Part shown: positions 25,624-34,633 of the stretch, piece by piece
Layout: each line of letters starts with the position of its first letter
How positions within the stretch are numbered: the stretch's first letter is position 1
NCBI RefSeq assembly: GCF_030077735.1
Contig: NZ_JASJEU010000003.1
Span: 186,001-250,000, forward strand
Direction of reading: 5' to 3'
Length of the DNA stretch: 64,000 nucleotides
Source of the DNA: Gordonibacter faecis
GTDB taxonomy: Bacteria > Actinomycetota > Coriobacteriia > Coriobacteriales > Eggerthellaceae
The notes under the pieces: model-generated
What the model saw: the letters and a program-made list of their open reading frames with translations, nothing else
What the model was told of the DNA's origin: nothing
The model's database searches: none
Made by a program: the position numbers and the translations under genes

Positions 25624-26697
25624 CTACTCCCCTCCTTTCGCGATGGTTTCGTTCATGTCCTCAAGCTTGACCAGCACTTCAACCGGCGTCGGGATAACGC
25701 CACCGGTGCGGCCGAAGAATTCCACGGGGCGACGGCCCGCCACGGTCAGGCGCACGTCGTCCACCATCTGGCCCATGTTCATCTCAACGGAAAGGAACGC
25801 TTGTGCGGTGGGCACCACGGCCTCAATCGCATCCGTCGGGAACGGCCAGAGGGTAATCGGGCGAATGAGGCCCGCCTTCACGCCCTTCTCGCGGGCGGCA
25901 ACCACGGCCGAGCGCGCCACGCGGGCGCTCGCGCCAAATGCCACCACCACGATATCGGCGTCGTCAACGAGGAAGGTTTCAGCACGCTGCTCTTCGCGCT
26001 CGATGGTTGCATAGCGCTCGTAGCGCTCGATGTTGAGGCGTTCCAGCTCGTCAGCGGTCAGATACAGCGAGTTCACCACGTTGTGGGCGCGCTGGTGTTT
26101 GTGGCCGGTGGTGGCCCACGGCTTCTCGATCTGCTCGTCGCGCGGCTCGGGCATGACCACGGGTTCCATCATCTGGCCCAGCATGCCGTCGGCCAGAATC
26201 ATGACGGGCGTGCGGTACTTGTCGGCCACGTCGAAGGCCGTGTACACGTAGTCGGCCATTTCCTGCACCGTGGAGGGTGCGTACACCACCACGCGGAAGT
26301 CGCCGTGACCGAGTGCGCGCGTGGCCTGCCAGTAGTCGGCCTGCGACGGCTGAATGCCGCCAAGGCCAGGGCCGCCGCGCTGCACGTTGATAATAACGCC
26401 CGGCAAGTCGGCGCCGGCCATGTAGGAAATGCCTTCGCCCTTGAGCGAAATGCCCGGCGAGGAAGACGACGTCATGACACGCGCGCCCGCCGCCGCCGCA
26501 CCGTACACCATGTTGATGGCCGCAATCTCGCTTTCGGCCTGCAAGTACGTGCCACCCACCTTCGGCATGCGCTTGGACATGTACGCCGCAAGTTCGGTCT
26601 GCGGCGTGATGGGGTAACCAAAGAAGAAGCGGCAGCCCGCGCGCAGCGCAGCTTCCGCCAGGGCCTCGTTGCCCTTCATGAGCACTTTCTCTGCCAT
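25624..26697 (-). CDS. vorB: 2-oxoacid:ferredoxin oxidoreductase alpha subunit, VorB-like
   Basis: This 357-residue subunit has the alpha-type opening KGNEALAEAALRAGC, then FFGYPITPQTELAAY, QAESEIAAINMVYGAAAAG and the SSSSPGISLKGEG loop, all hallmarks of VorB/KorA proteins. Sequence feel is closest to proteins annotated as 3-methyl-2-oxobutanoate dehydrogenase VorB, implying branched-chain 2-oxoacids. Indole- or phenylpyruvate are not excluded. It is 6 nt downstream of the ferredoxin subunit gene. Confidence 0.9.
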   Translation of the reverse strand: MAEKVLMKGNEALAEAALRAGCRFFFGYPITPQTELAAYMSKRMPKVGGTYLQAESEIAAINMVYGAAAAGARVMTSSSSPGISLKGEGISYMAGADLPGVIINVQRGGPGLGGIQPSQADYWQATRALGHGDFRVVVYAPSTVQEMADYVYTAFDVADKYRTPVMILADGMLGQMMEPVVMPEPRDEQIEKPWATTGHKHQRAHNVVNSLYLTADELERLNIERYERYATIEREEQRAETFLVDDADIVVVAFGASARVARSAVVAAREKGVKAGLIRPITLWPFPTDAIEAVVPTAQAFLSVEMNMGQMVDDVRLTVAGRRPVEFFGRTGGVIPTPVEVLVKLEDMNETIAKGGE

Positions 26698-26703
26698 GCC
26701 GTC

Positions 26704-26910
26704 CTACCTTTCCACCGTGATGGCCACGTCGGGGCACATCGTCGCGCAGGACGCGCAGCCCGTGCATGCATCCAGGTCGGTGCAGTACGCGGGGTGATAG
26801 CCCTTCGCGGTAATCTTGTCGTGGTCGAGCGCCATGATATGCTCGGGGCACGCGTCGACACACAGGCCGCACCCCTTGCAGAAGAAGTCGTCTACGCTAA
26901 TGCTCGCCAT
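26704..26910 (-). CDS. vorD: 2-oxoacid:ferredoxin oxidoreductase delta subunit (2x4Fe-4S)
   Basis: This 68-residue ferredoxin-like subunit has two CxxCxxCxxxCP motifs: CKGCGLCVDACP near residue 12 and CTGCASCATMCP near residue 48. It passes electrons from the thiamine subunit to ferredoxin. It leads the vorDBAC order on the minus strand, and a leader gap of about 67 bp separates it from the ATPase gene upstream. Confidence 0.93.
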   Translation of the reverse strand: MASISVDDFFCKGCGLCVDACPEHIMALDHDKITAKGYHPAYCTDLDACTGCASCATMCPDVAITVER

Positions 26911-26977
26911 GATTCGCCTCTCTTATCTCGTCCAGACACACAGGGTAACCCTCACGGGGTCCGGTGCGCTCTCAGTC

Positions 26978-27856
26978 TTATTGCCAGGGAGTTCTTACAT
27001 ATACTTGCACAGGATAGAGCGCGCAGGCCCCCTCATTCGGCGCAACGCGGGCGATTTCCCGGTCGGTGACCTGCGCGAGGCCGCTGGCGGGCACCGTCGT
27101 GCACACAAGGGGAAGCTCACACGCCTGCGCCACAGCTTCAGCAAAGGGAATGCCTTGCGCAATAGCGTCGCCGTCGGTGTCATCCTGAAGGTGCGTGTTG
27201 TTCACAATGCCGGTTGCACGCAGGTGGCACTTCGCCTCAATTTCGTGCAGGATGGCGGCTGCTTCCGCCGGCTCCTGCGTGAGATTGCGACTGCGGTTTA
27301 CCACGTACAGCATCTCGTAGGGCCCGGCTGCCACCGTATTGGCGAAGCGACCAAGCGCCGTCGCGCCCACATCATCGCCACCCGCGTCGATGATAAGCAC
27401 TTCTCTTTTTTGCCGTTCTGCGATAGGTGCAGGCTCATCGGGAGAACACACTGAAGCAGAGAGTGGCAACCACGAGCGCTGTGCCTGTTCAACGGCGGGC
27501 AGGATAGTTCCCGACAGACTCGGGCCGTCGAGGTTCGTGCCGGCGAACACGGGCGCAATGAGGCGCACACCGTGTTCGGCAAGCCGTGCGCGATAGTCGC
27601 TTGAGCGGAAAAACGGGTTCACTACATCAAGGTCAACGACAGTCACCGCAAACCCGCGCGTCGCTATATCGAACGCCAGATTCAGGGTGAGATTAGTCTT
27701 GCCTACCCCATAATGCCCGCAAATAACCACGACTGCTGTCAGTGTTATGGGAGGTCTTGAACTGGGCAAAGGCTTCAATCTATCGAAAGGCCCGCTGGAG
27801 AAAAAACGAGCAATCTCAGCTCCACTCATCTGGCCCTTGCCGCCCTTCGCCGTCAC
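26978..27856 (-). CDS. MinD/CooC-like P-loop ATPase of the Vor operon
   Basis: This 292-residue protein has a deviant Walker A (ICGHYGVGKTNL near residue 46) and the VVDLDVVNPFFRSSD motif seen in MinD/CooC-like ATPases, later IIDAGGDDVG and a VVNRSRNLT strand. Some relatives insert metal or clusters, but this one lacks obvious cysteine ligands, so its task is unclear. The GTG start at 27856 overlaps the stop of the second acyl-CoA synthetase, showing tight coupling with acid activation. It may help assemble or regulate the oxidoreductase. Confidence 0.8.
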   Translation of the reverse strand: MTAKGGKGQMSGAEIARFFSSGPFDRLKPLPSSRPPITLTAVVVICGHYGVGKTNLTLNLAFDIATRGFAVTVVDLDVVNPFFRSSDYRARLAEHGVRLIAPVFAGTNLDGPSLSGTILPAVEQAQRSWLPLSASVCSPDEPAPIAERQKREVLIIDAGGDDVGATALGRFANTVAAGPYEMLYVVNRSRNLTQEPAEAAAILHEIEAKCHLRATGIVNNTHLQDDTDGDAIAQGIPFAEAVAQACELPLVCTTVPASGLAQVTDREIARVAPNEGACALYPVQVYVRTPWQ

Positions 27857-29631
27857 ACCAAGCCCTCCGGAGCTTCTGCTTCGTCCACCTCGCGGATAGC
27901 GGCGCGGCGAATCTTGCCGTTCACGGTTTTGGGCAGGGCGTCCACGTACTCCACAATGCGCGGGTATTTATAGGGTGCCGTTCGCTTCTTCACCCAGGTC
28001 TGGAGCTCTTTAGTGAGCACATCGGTGCCCGCGAAGCCCTCGGCCAGTACGATGGTGGCCTTCACGGCCTTGCCGCGCACCGGGTCGGGCACGCCCGTAA
28101 CGGCGCATTCGCGCACGGCCTCGTGTTCCAGCAGCACGCTTTCAATCTCGAAGGGCCCAATGCGATAGCCGCTCGACTTGATAACGTCGTCGTTGCGCCC
28201 GACGTACCAGAAGTAGCCGTCCTCGTCACACCAGGCTGTGTCGCCGGTGTGGTACCAACCGTCGTGCATGGCGGCCTCGGTTTTCACCGGGTCACGGTAG
28301 TATTCCAACATGATACCGGCAGCCTTCTGATGGATGTCGATGCACACCTCGCCCGTTTCGCCCGTGTCGCAGCGGCTGCCGTCGGCGCGCTGAATTTCCA
28401 CGTTGTACAGCGGCACGGGCTTACCCATCGAACCGGGGCGCGGTGTGGAGCCCGTGAGGTTCGCAATGGTAAGTGGCGTCTCGGTCTGGCCAAAGCCCTC
28501 ATAAATGGTGAGTCCCGTGTGCTCTTTCCAGAAATCGAACAAGTCCGGGTTCAGCGCCTCGCCTGCCGTGGTGGAGTACACGAGCGACGTGAGGTCGTAG
28601 GCGTCGATGTTCTCGGCCATCATCATGCGATACATCGTGGGCGGGCAGCAGAGCGTGGTCACGCGGTACTTCCCGATGAGCGAAAGAATTTCGGAGGGGT
28701 GGAAGCGGTCGAAGTCGTACGTAAACACGCACGCTTCCATGAGCCACTGGCCATAGTATTTGCCCCACACGGCCTTGCCCCAGCCCGTATCGGCGATGGT
28801 GAAGTGCAGGCCGTCGGGGTTCACGTTGTGCCAGTGCTTGGCCGTGACCAGGTGCGCAATGGCGTATTCGGAATCGTGCAGCACCATCTTGGGGTTACCC
28901 GAGGTGCCGGACGAGAAGTACATGAGCATGGGGTCGGCGGCCAGCGTGTCCACGCGCGCGAAGTCGGCCGAGGCAGCGCGCACGCCCGTGTTGAAATCGA
29001 GCCACCCTGCACGCTCAATCGGTGCGGCGCAAATACCGTCCGGGCCGGAAAGCGCCGCGCCCAACGGCAGCCCGTCATCGGGGAATACGAGGTTGCCCTC
29101 CGCATCCTCCGGCGTGAGGCCGCCACCTGCGCCATTTACCAGAATGCGGCAGGTAAGCGTCGGGCACGCGTCAGCCACGTTGTCCACCACCTGTGCGATG
29201 TCGCCGAGCGAGGTGGCAATGATAGCCTTCACCGAGGCCCCGTTCAGGCGATACTCCAGGTCGTGCTCTTTTAGCATAAACGTGGCGGGCACCATGACCG
29301 CGCCCAGCTTCGCCAGCGCTGTGGCCACAAACCAGAACTGGTAGTGGCGGCGCAGAATAACCATGACCATGTCGCCGCGACCGATGCCCTGCGCGGCCAG
29401 GAAGTTCGCCGTCTTGTCGGACCACGTTTTCACGTCGGCAAACGTAAACACGTGCTCTTCGCCTTCGGGGTTGCACCACACCATGGCGCGCCGATCGGGG
29501 TCGTTCACGGCAATGTCATCCACCACGTCGTAGCCGAAGTTGAAGTTCTCGGGGCAGTTGACGGCAAAATCGGTCAGCAAGCCGTCCTCGTCGTAGGTTT
29601 CCGTGACGAAGCGAAGGTTGATATTTCTCAT
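27853..29631 (-). CDS. AMP-forming acyl-CoA synthetase 2
   Basis: This is a 592-residue ANL-superfamily enzyme, paralogous to the synthetase at 21664-23337 along its length. It shows the P-loop YFSSGTSGNPKMVLH, YEGFGQTETP, the hinge GRNDDVIKSSGYRIGPFEIE and the C-terminal catalytic Lys (LPKTVNGKIRRA). Compared with the paralogue it has an extra segment of about 35 residues before the P-loop (PEDAEGNLVFPDDGLPLG). The start at 29631 is preceded by a weak AAAGAG; an 8-codon longer reading is possible. It overlaps the MinD-like gene and follows HTH-cupin regulator 2. It likely feeds acyl-CoA into, or drains it from, the Vor complex. Confidence 0.92.
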   Translation of the reverse strand: MRNINLRFVTETYDEDGLLTDFAVNCPENFNFGYDVVDDIAVNDPDRRAMVWCNPEGEEHVFTFADVKTWSDKTANFLAAQGIGRGDMVMVILRRHYQFWFVATALAKLGAVMVPATFMLKEHDLEYRLNGASVKAIIATSLGDIAQVVDNVADACPTLTCRILVNGAGGGLTPEDAEGNLVFPDDGLPLGAALSGPDGICAAPIERAGWLDFNTGVRAASADFARVDTLAADPMLMYFSSGTSGNPKMVLHDSEYAIAHLVTAKHWHNVNPDGLHFTIADTGWGKAVWGKYYGQWLMEACVFTYDFDRFHPSEILSLIGKYRVTTLCCPPTMYRMMMAENIDAYDLTSLVYSTTAGEALNPDLFDFWKEHTGLTIYEGFGQTETPLTIANLTGSTPRPGSMGKPVPLYNVEIQRADGSRCDTGETGEVCIDIHQKAAGIMLEYYRDPVKTEAAMHDGWYHTGDTAWCDEDGYFWYVGRNDDVIKSSGYRIGPFEIESVLLEHEAVRECAVTGVPDPVRGKAVKATIVLAEGFAGTDVLTKELQTWVKKRTAPYKYPRIVEYVDALPKTVNGKIRRAAIREVDEAEAPEGLV

Positions 29632-29730
29632 GATGAACAGCTCTTTCTTACTCAAGATGCAGCGGAAGAACCCGCCGCGAGACGGATTGATTATCGAAGG
29701 TGGGGCGCGGTCGCGAAAACGCGGCAGCGC

Positions 29731-30312
29731 CTAGATAATCTCCCCGTTCGGCTTCATGACCACAGCCAAAAACACGCACGGCTCGCCGCCGGTGGCAATC
29801 ATGCCATGACCGCGCCCGGAGTCGTACATCAGCAAATCGCCGGCCTCGAGTTCTTCCACATGGTCCTCGTAGGCGAAGCGCATTTTGCCTGAGATGATGA
29901 AGTCGAGTTCCTGTCCTTTGTGATACGACAGGTGAATGGGCACGTTCTGCTCTTCCTCAAGGTAGGGTGCCGTGACCAAAAACGGCTCGGCAAGCTTATC
30001 CTTGAAGTGCGGTGCCTTGTGCAGATACTCAAAGCCCGCGCGGCGCTTGATAGAAAGGCCGTCGGCAGCGCGCGTGAGCGAGTAGCCCGTCAGGTGGGGG
30101 TTTTCGCCGGTCAGAAGCTCAATGACATCCACACCCAAGCGCTGGGCGCACTTGAACAGGAAGGTGAACGACAAATCCTGTTCGCCGGATTCCTGAGCGG
30201 TGTATTCAGCCACCGAGCGCCCCGTCGCGTCGGCCATCTCCTGCATGGTGAGGTCCAAATCCTCGCGCAGAGCGCGGATGCGCCCGGCCACCTCCTTGAT
30301 ATTCGGCTCCAT
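29731..30312 (-). CDS. HTH-cupin transcriptional regulator 2
   Basis: This 193-residue protein has an N-terminal XRE-type HTH (IRALREDLDLTMQEMADATG) and a C-terminal cupin (HKGQELDFIISGKMRF, GDLLMYDSGRGHGM). It is the first gene of the operon and so probably controls it, perhaps by sensing the acid or acyl-CoA used by the synthetase immediately downstream. It parallels regulator 1 (23544-24095), which pairs with synthetase 1. An extended -10 promoter lies about 80 nt upstream. Confidence 0.85.
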   Translation of the reverse strand: MEPNIKEVAGRIRALREDLDLTMQEMADATGRSVAEYTAQESGEQDLSFTFLFKCAQRLGVDVIELLTGENPHLTGYSLTRAADGLSIKRRAGFEYLHKAPHFKDKLAEPFLVTAPYLEEEQNVPIHLSYHKGQELDFIISGKMRFAYEDHVEELEAGDLLMYDSGRGHGMIATGGEPCVFLAVVMKPNGEII

Positions 30313-30387
30313 GAGCGCAGACCTCCTTTACGGTCATCCGAGCGCCGCCTTCGCAGGTGGCGCGCCATCATTTGAAAAAGTTTTCCT

Positions 30388-30398
30388 ATTGTATAGCA
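30388..30398 (-). promoter_or_regulatory. extended -10 promoter of the Vor/acyl-CoA operon
   Basis: The minus strand reads TGCTATACAAT, an extended -10. It stands about 80 nt before the first HTH-cupin gene. The -35 region is weak. Confidence 0.5.
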
Positions 30399-30500
30399 CT
30401 CTGGTCGGCTTCACGCGGAAACGAAGAAAATTCTCACGCGTATCCGTGAACGGCAGTTCTTATGAACAAAACCCAGCCCCGCGCTTGAGAGCTGTGCGGA

Positions 30501-31937
30501 CTATCGCGTGCGTATGAAACGCACCGCAAAGTGAGCGTCGGGGGAACCGGGCACAAGCGGCGGGGCGATGCACGAGCGACCCGCCAGGGGGGCCAGCTCG
30601 AAGGCGGCGCCCTCAGGGCTTTCCAGAAAGCGCTTCACCACGCCGTTGTTCTCAGCATGCGTGACCGAACAGGTGGCGTACGCCAACTGACCGCCGCGCA
30701 CCACATGCCCGGCGGCTGAGCGCAGAAGCGCCAGTTCGAGCGCCGCCAGCTCGCCCACACGCTGTTCGGTCAAACGCCAGCGGATTTCCGGATGGCGGCG
30801 CAGCGTGCCCAAACCCGAGCACGGCGCGTCGATGAACACCGCATCAAACAGGCCCGTTCCCACCACGTCATCAAGCGCGGTGGCATCACCCGTTAAGGTC
30901 TCGGCCACGTGCACGCCGTACGTTGCGGCGCGTTCGCGCAGAAGCTTTGTCTTAAATGCATGGTTGTCCAGCGTGGAAAGTTCCACCTGGCTGCCGTAGG
31001 CGCGCAGGGCCCCGCTTTGCAGCAGTACGGTTTTGGTGCCGCGGCCGGCACCAATTTCCAACAGAGAGGCGGGCATGTGATCAGGCAATACGGAAGCGGC
31101 AATGAGCTGGGAGGTGGCATCCGACACGAGCACTTTGCCCTGTGTAAACAGCTGCTTCACGCGCTTGTGCTGCAGTACGCGGGGGTCGTGCACGCGGTAG
31201 CACCCCGCCACCTCAATTCCTGCCGAGCCGTCCGGCTCAAGTGGCGAGCCCGCCTCAGCAAACGCAGAGAGCACTTCATCGGCGCTCGCGCGAATCTCGT
31301 TTACCGCAATATGCACCGGTGCCGGCTCGTTCGAAGCGCGCATGAAGTTCACCGCCGCGGGTGCCCCTAAATCGGCAATGAGGCGCTTGGTGAGCCAGAG
31401 CGGAAACGCATTCGCACGCGCAAGTGCCGCCACATCACGCGCCGGATCGCCAAACGGAAAGTCCTCCTTCATCGCCGTCACTTTGCGGAGCACCGCGTTG
31501 CCGAGGCCGGCGGCGCGAGGCTGCACGGCACGCACCAGTTCAACCCCCTGGTCAACGGCCGCATGCGGGCTTTTGTCCAAAAACATGATCTCGTAGGCGG
31601 CAATGCGCAACGCATCACGCACGTCATCCTGTACGTCATTCGGCGAACGCAGGGCGCGGTCAATCACTTCATCGAGCGTGCCCTGAGCGCTCGTCACACC
31701 ACGCACCAAAAGCGTTGCGAACGCGCGATCTTCCGGACTCAAGCGCGAGGAATCAATATGTGAGGCAATGAGGTCTTGTGCGTAGGCATCGCGCTCGCGC
31801 ACGGCGCGGCATACGTCCAACGCGGCACGACGCGCCGGGCTCGCCTTGGACGAGGTGCGCGGCGCTGTGCTTTGAGTGGCATCGCTTGACACGCGACCCA
31901 CACGTGATTTGGATGCGCGGCGCTGCTCGTTACTCAT
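30501..31937 (-). CDS. rsmB: 16S rRNA m5C967 methyltransferase RsmB
   Basis: This 478-residue enzyme methylates C967 of 16S rRNA. The N-terminal NusB-like domain (residues about 35-170) is followed by the Rossmann SAM domain: GAGRGTKT motif I, DAPCSGLGTLRRHPEIRW, and the catalytic second cysteine in YATCSVTHAEN. The start at 31937 overlaps the fmt stop (ATGAGTAA). The order def-fmt-rsmB is widely conserved. A low-complexity N-terminus precedes the NusB-like part. Confidence 0.94.
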   Translation of the reverse strand: MSNEQRRASKSRVGRVSSDATQSTAPRTSSKASPARRAALDVCRAVRERDAYAQDLIASHIDSSRLSPEDRAFATLLVRGVTSAQGTLDEVIDRALRSPNDVQDDVRDALRIAAYEIMFLDKSPHAAVDQGVELVRAVQPRAAGLGNAVLRKVTAMKEDFPFGDPARDVAALARANAFPLWLTKRLIADLGAPAAVNFMRASNEPAPVHIAVNEIRASADEVLSAFAEAGSPLEPDGSAGIEVAGCYRVHDPRVLQHKRVKQLFTQGKVLVSDATSQLIAASVLPDHMPASLLEIGAGRGTKTVLLQSGALRAYGSQVELSTLDNHAFKTKLLRERAATYGVHVAETLTGDATALDDVVGTGLFDAVFIDAPCSGLGTLRRHPEIRWRLTEQRVGELAALELALLRSAAGHVVRGGQLAYATCSVTHAENNGVVKRFLESPEGAAFELAPLAGRSCIAPPLVPGSPDAHFAVRFIRTR

Positions 31938-32886
31938 GCGCAGCCTCCCAGCACATGCCGCCCGCCTTGATACCCTGCACGCCGGCGGCAAACGCCTTCG
32001 CGTCCATGGCCTGCTTGCCGTCGGGCTTCACCGAAAACACCTCAGCCGCTCCATCGGCAAAGCCCAGGAACAACCGCTTGCCCGCGAAGCGAATCTCTCC
32101 TGCTGGCAATCCAGAAGCAAGTTCGCGCCCCCGTGCGTCATCGGGTTCAACCAGCGCGCAGAGGGTGACCGGCCGCCCCGCAAGAATCGCGCGCGCCGGA
32201 TGCGCTGCGCTCGAGGCACGCACCTTGCGCACGGCCGTGGCCGCCGTGTCGGTTGGGAGCGGGTCAAGCTCACCCTTTTCAATCTTCGAGGCATAGGTAA
32301 CTAGTGACTCGTCCTGGTCAGTCCATTCGGCCGCGTCGTTTTGCACATGCACCAGGGCCGTGAGCAGCGCATGCGAGCCAAGGTTCGCCAATTCATCGGT
32401 GAGTTCATCGGCGGTTTTAGCGTCGATGCGCGCCGTGCGACACACGCAGAAAGCACCCGTGTCCAGGCCTTCTTCCATGCGCATGACGCACACGCCTGTT
32501 TCCTCGTCGCCCGCCAACAACGCGCGCTCCACCGGTGCAGCCCCGCGCCAGCGCGGCAGCAGCGACGCGTGCACGTTCAGGCAGCCATGGCTCGGAATAT
32601 CCAACACCGCCTTGGGCAGAATAGCCCCGTATGCGGCAACGCAAATGACCTCGGGTTCAAATGCGGCCAGTTCCGCCTGCGCCTTTTCGGTGCGCAGCGT
32701 GCGGGGCGTGAGCACAGGAAGACCCAGGCGCTCGGCCGTACGCTTCACCGGCGAAGGCTCCAGCTGCTTGCCGCGGCCGCGTACGGCATCGGGGCGCGTG
32801 TAGACGGCCACCACTTCGTACTGTTGAGACAAGTCTTCCAGAATGGTGGCCGCGAACTCCGGCGTGCCCATGAACACGACGCGCAT
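31930..32886 (-). CDS. fmt: methionyl-tRNA formyltransferase
   Basis: This 318-residue enzyme formylates initiator Met-tRNA from 10-formyl-THF. It opens with MRVVFMGTPEFAATIL and has the catalytic formyl-transfer region SHGCLNVHASLLPRWRGAAP (Asn/His) and ALLAGDEETGVCVM. A C-terminal RNA-binding domain is present. It begins 2 nt after the def stop and overlaps rsmB. Confidence 0.96.
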   Translation of the reverse strand: MRVVFMGTPEFAATILEDLSQQYEVVAVYTRPDAVRGRGKQLEPSPVKRTAERLGLPVLTPRTLRTEKAQAELAAFEPEVICVAAYGAILPKAVLDIPSHGCLNVHASLLPRWRGAAPVERALLAGDEETGVCVMRMEEGLDTGAFCVCRTARIDAKTADELTDELANLGSHALLTALVHVQNDAAEWTDQDESLVTYASKIEKGELDPLPTDTAATAVRKVRASSAAHPARAILAGRPVTLCALVEPDDARGRELASGLPAGEIRFAGKRLFLGFADGAAEVFSVKPDGKQAMDAKAFAAGVQGIKAGGMCWEAAHE

Positions 32887-32888
32887 GA

Positions 32889-33434
32889 TTAGCGCACCCG
32901 CGGTTCAAGTGAGGTTTCGCCGGGCTTCGCACCCTGGGCAAGGGCCTCGTCGTAGTCGCGCAGCGCCTGGATGCGAGCCAGCGGATCGGCACGCTCAAAC
33001 ATGGTGATGCCGTCAAGGTGGTCGAGTTCATGCTGGAGGCAGCGACCCAACAGCCCGTCGCCTTCAATCTCCCACTCTTCGCCGTCCAAATCGAAGTAGC
33101 GCACACGTGCCCATGGCGGACGTGAAATGGGTACCGAAATGCCGGGGCACGACAGGCACCCCTCCCCTTCCGTCACCGGGTCGCCCTTTGTTTCTATCAG
33201 TACGGGGTTCACCAGCACAATAGGGTCTTCCTCACCGGATTCGTCCTGGTCGCAGTCGATAACCACCAGTCGCTGCGCCACGCCCAGCTGGGGTGCCGCC
33301 AGGCCGCAGCCGCTGTTTTTGTACATGGCTTTCGCCATTTGCTTCGCCAGCTTGCGCAGGCTTTTGTCGTTCAAGTCGCACGGTTCGCACACCGTGTTCA
33401 AAATGGGATTGGGCGATTGTACGATGGAAATCAC
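32889..33434 (-). CDS. def: peptide deformylase
   Basis: This 181-residue metalloprotease removes the formyl group from nascent chains. All three motifs are present: GCGLAAPQLG, EGCLSCPG (metal Cys) and QHELDHLDG (two metal His and catalytic Glu). The GTG start at 33434 has AAAGGAC upstream. The C-terminal extension (about 25 residues, rich in charged groups) is slightly longer than usual. It leads def-fmt-rsmB. Confidence 0.96.
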   Translation of the reverse strand: MISIVQSPNPILNTVCEPCDLNDKSLRKLAKQMAKAMYKNSGCGLAAPQLGVAQRLVVIDCDQDESGEEDPIVLVNPVLIETKGDPVTEGEGCLSCPGISVPISRPPWARVRYFDLDGEEWEIEGDGLLGRCLQHELDHLDGITMFERADPLARIQALRDYDEALAQGAKPGETSLEPRVR

Positions 33435-33465
33435 GTCGGCACGTCCTTTTCTCTGCTATCGAAGG

Positions 33466-33488
33466 CGTCCCGGCGCAGGGCCGGGACG
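33466..33488 (-). promoter_or_regulatory. leader hairpin upstream of def
   Basis: Perfect 9-bp arms (CGTCCCGGC and GCCGGGACG) enclose a 5-nt loop, about 30 nt before the GTG start. No T-tract follows. It could stabilise or regulate the def-fmt-rsmB message. Confidence 0.4.
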
Positions 33489-33621
33489 TAAACGTTCATA
33501 TGCTCGTCATTGTGCGGTTTCACCGGGAAGTTGTCTAGTATCCTGCGGGAAACATCCACAGAAACCCGAGGTGAGAAAGGGAAGCCACGCCTCCATGCCC
33601 GACGCCACCACCGCAAAAAGA

Positions 33622-33656
33622 AGGGCGAGCAGAAGGTGTACCCCTCCACTCGCCCT
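33622..33656 (-). terminator. intrinsic terminator of the stomatin gene
   Basis: On the minus strand, arms AGGGCGAG and CTCGCCCT are followed by TCTTTTTG, 30 nt beyond the stop at 33686. Confidence 0.85.
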
Positions 33657-33685
33657 GTGTGGCATGATGAATGAAAACCCGCTGA

Positions 33686-34633
33686 TCAGGCTTTTGCTTC
33701 GGGAGCGTCCGTCACGATCTCCTTCAACGAGGCAGCCAAGCCGGCAATGCCCTGGATATCTGAGGGGATGATGATCTTGGTAGCGCGACCGTTCGCAGCG
33801 GACTTGAAGGCCTCGTAGGCCTGGAGCGTCAGCACGGCGTGGTCGGCACCGGCTTCGCGCACCATGCGAATGCCATCGGCCGTTGCCTGCTGCACGTTGA
33901 GGATAGCCGCAGCTTCACCCTCGGCCTCGCGAATCTGCTTTTCTTTCTCGGCTTCCGCGGCCAAGATGACCGTTTGCTTTTCAGCCTCGGCGGCGAGAAT
34001 CTGCGCCTGCTTGTTACCCTCAGTAATGGTGATGGCAGCCTGCTTTTCACCTTCGGCCAGAAGCACGGCCTCACGCTTTTCACGCTCGGCTTTCATCTGC
34101 TTCTCCATGGCCTGCTGGATAGCGGCAGGCGGCGTGATGTTCTTCACCTCGACGCGGTTCACCTTGATGCCCCAGGCGTCAGTTGCCTCGTCCAAAATGG
34201 AGCGCATCTTGGCGTTGATGGTGTCACGCGACACCAGCGTCGTGTCCAAATCCAGGTCGCCGATGATGTTACGCAGCGTGGTAGCCGTCAGGTTCTCAAT
34301 GGCGATGATGGGGTTTTCCACGCCGTAGCTAAACAGCTTCGGGTCCACAATTTTAAAGAACACCACCGTGTCAATGGACATGGTGACGTTGTCCTTCGTG
34401 ATGACGGGCTGCGGCGGGAAGTCGAACACCTGCTCTTTGAGTGAGACAAAAGGACGCACGCGGTCGATAAACGGCACCTTAATGTGCAGACCGTTGTCCC
34501 ACGTAGCCAAATACGAACCCAGGCGCTCTACGATGGCAGCTTCGGCCTGCGGAACAATTTTGATGCACGTGACGCTGAACAGCACCACCAACACCACTAC
34601 GACAATAAGAGCGATAAGCACAGGATCAATCAT
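33686..34633 (-). CDS. SPFH/stomatin-like membrane protein (QmcA type)
   Basis: This 315-residue protein has an N-terminal membrane anchor (VLIALIVVVVLVVLFSVTCI) and an SPFH/band-7 domain (IVPQAEAAIVERLGSY to about residue 180). A long Ala/Glu/Lys-rich coiled coil (EGEKQAAITITEGNKQAQIL and repeats) precedes a C-terminal segment (KIIIPSDIQGIAG). Such proteins oligomerise on the membrane and organise or protect partner proteins. It overlaps the NfeD-like gene upstream (ATGA), the usual stomatin-NfeD pair. Confidence 0.92.
   Translation of the reverse strand: MIDPVLIALIVVVVLVVLFSVTCIKIVPQAEAAIVERLGSYLATWDNGLHIKVPFIDRVRPFVSLKEQVFDFPPQPVITKDNVTMSIDTVVFFKIVDPKLFSYGVENPIIAIENLTATTLRNIIGDLDLDTTLVSRDTINAKMRSILDEATDAWGIKVNRVEVKNITPPAAIQQAMEKQMKAEREKREAVLLAEGEKQAAITITEGNKQAQILAAEAEKQTVILAAEAEKEKQIREAEGEAAAILNVQQATADGIRMVREAGADHAVLTLQAYEAFKSAANGRATKIIIPSDIQGIAGLAASLKEIVTDAPEAKA

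Noticed and set aside
24775..27069. 764-codon plus-strand open frame across the vor genes
   Set aside because: It crosses three well-defined minus-strand genes and their junctions and has a shadow-like His/Arg/Val composition.
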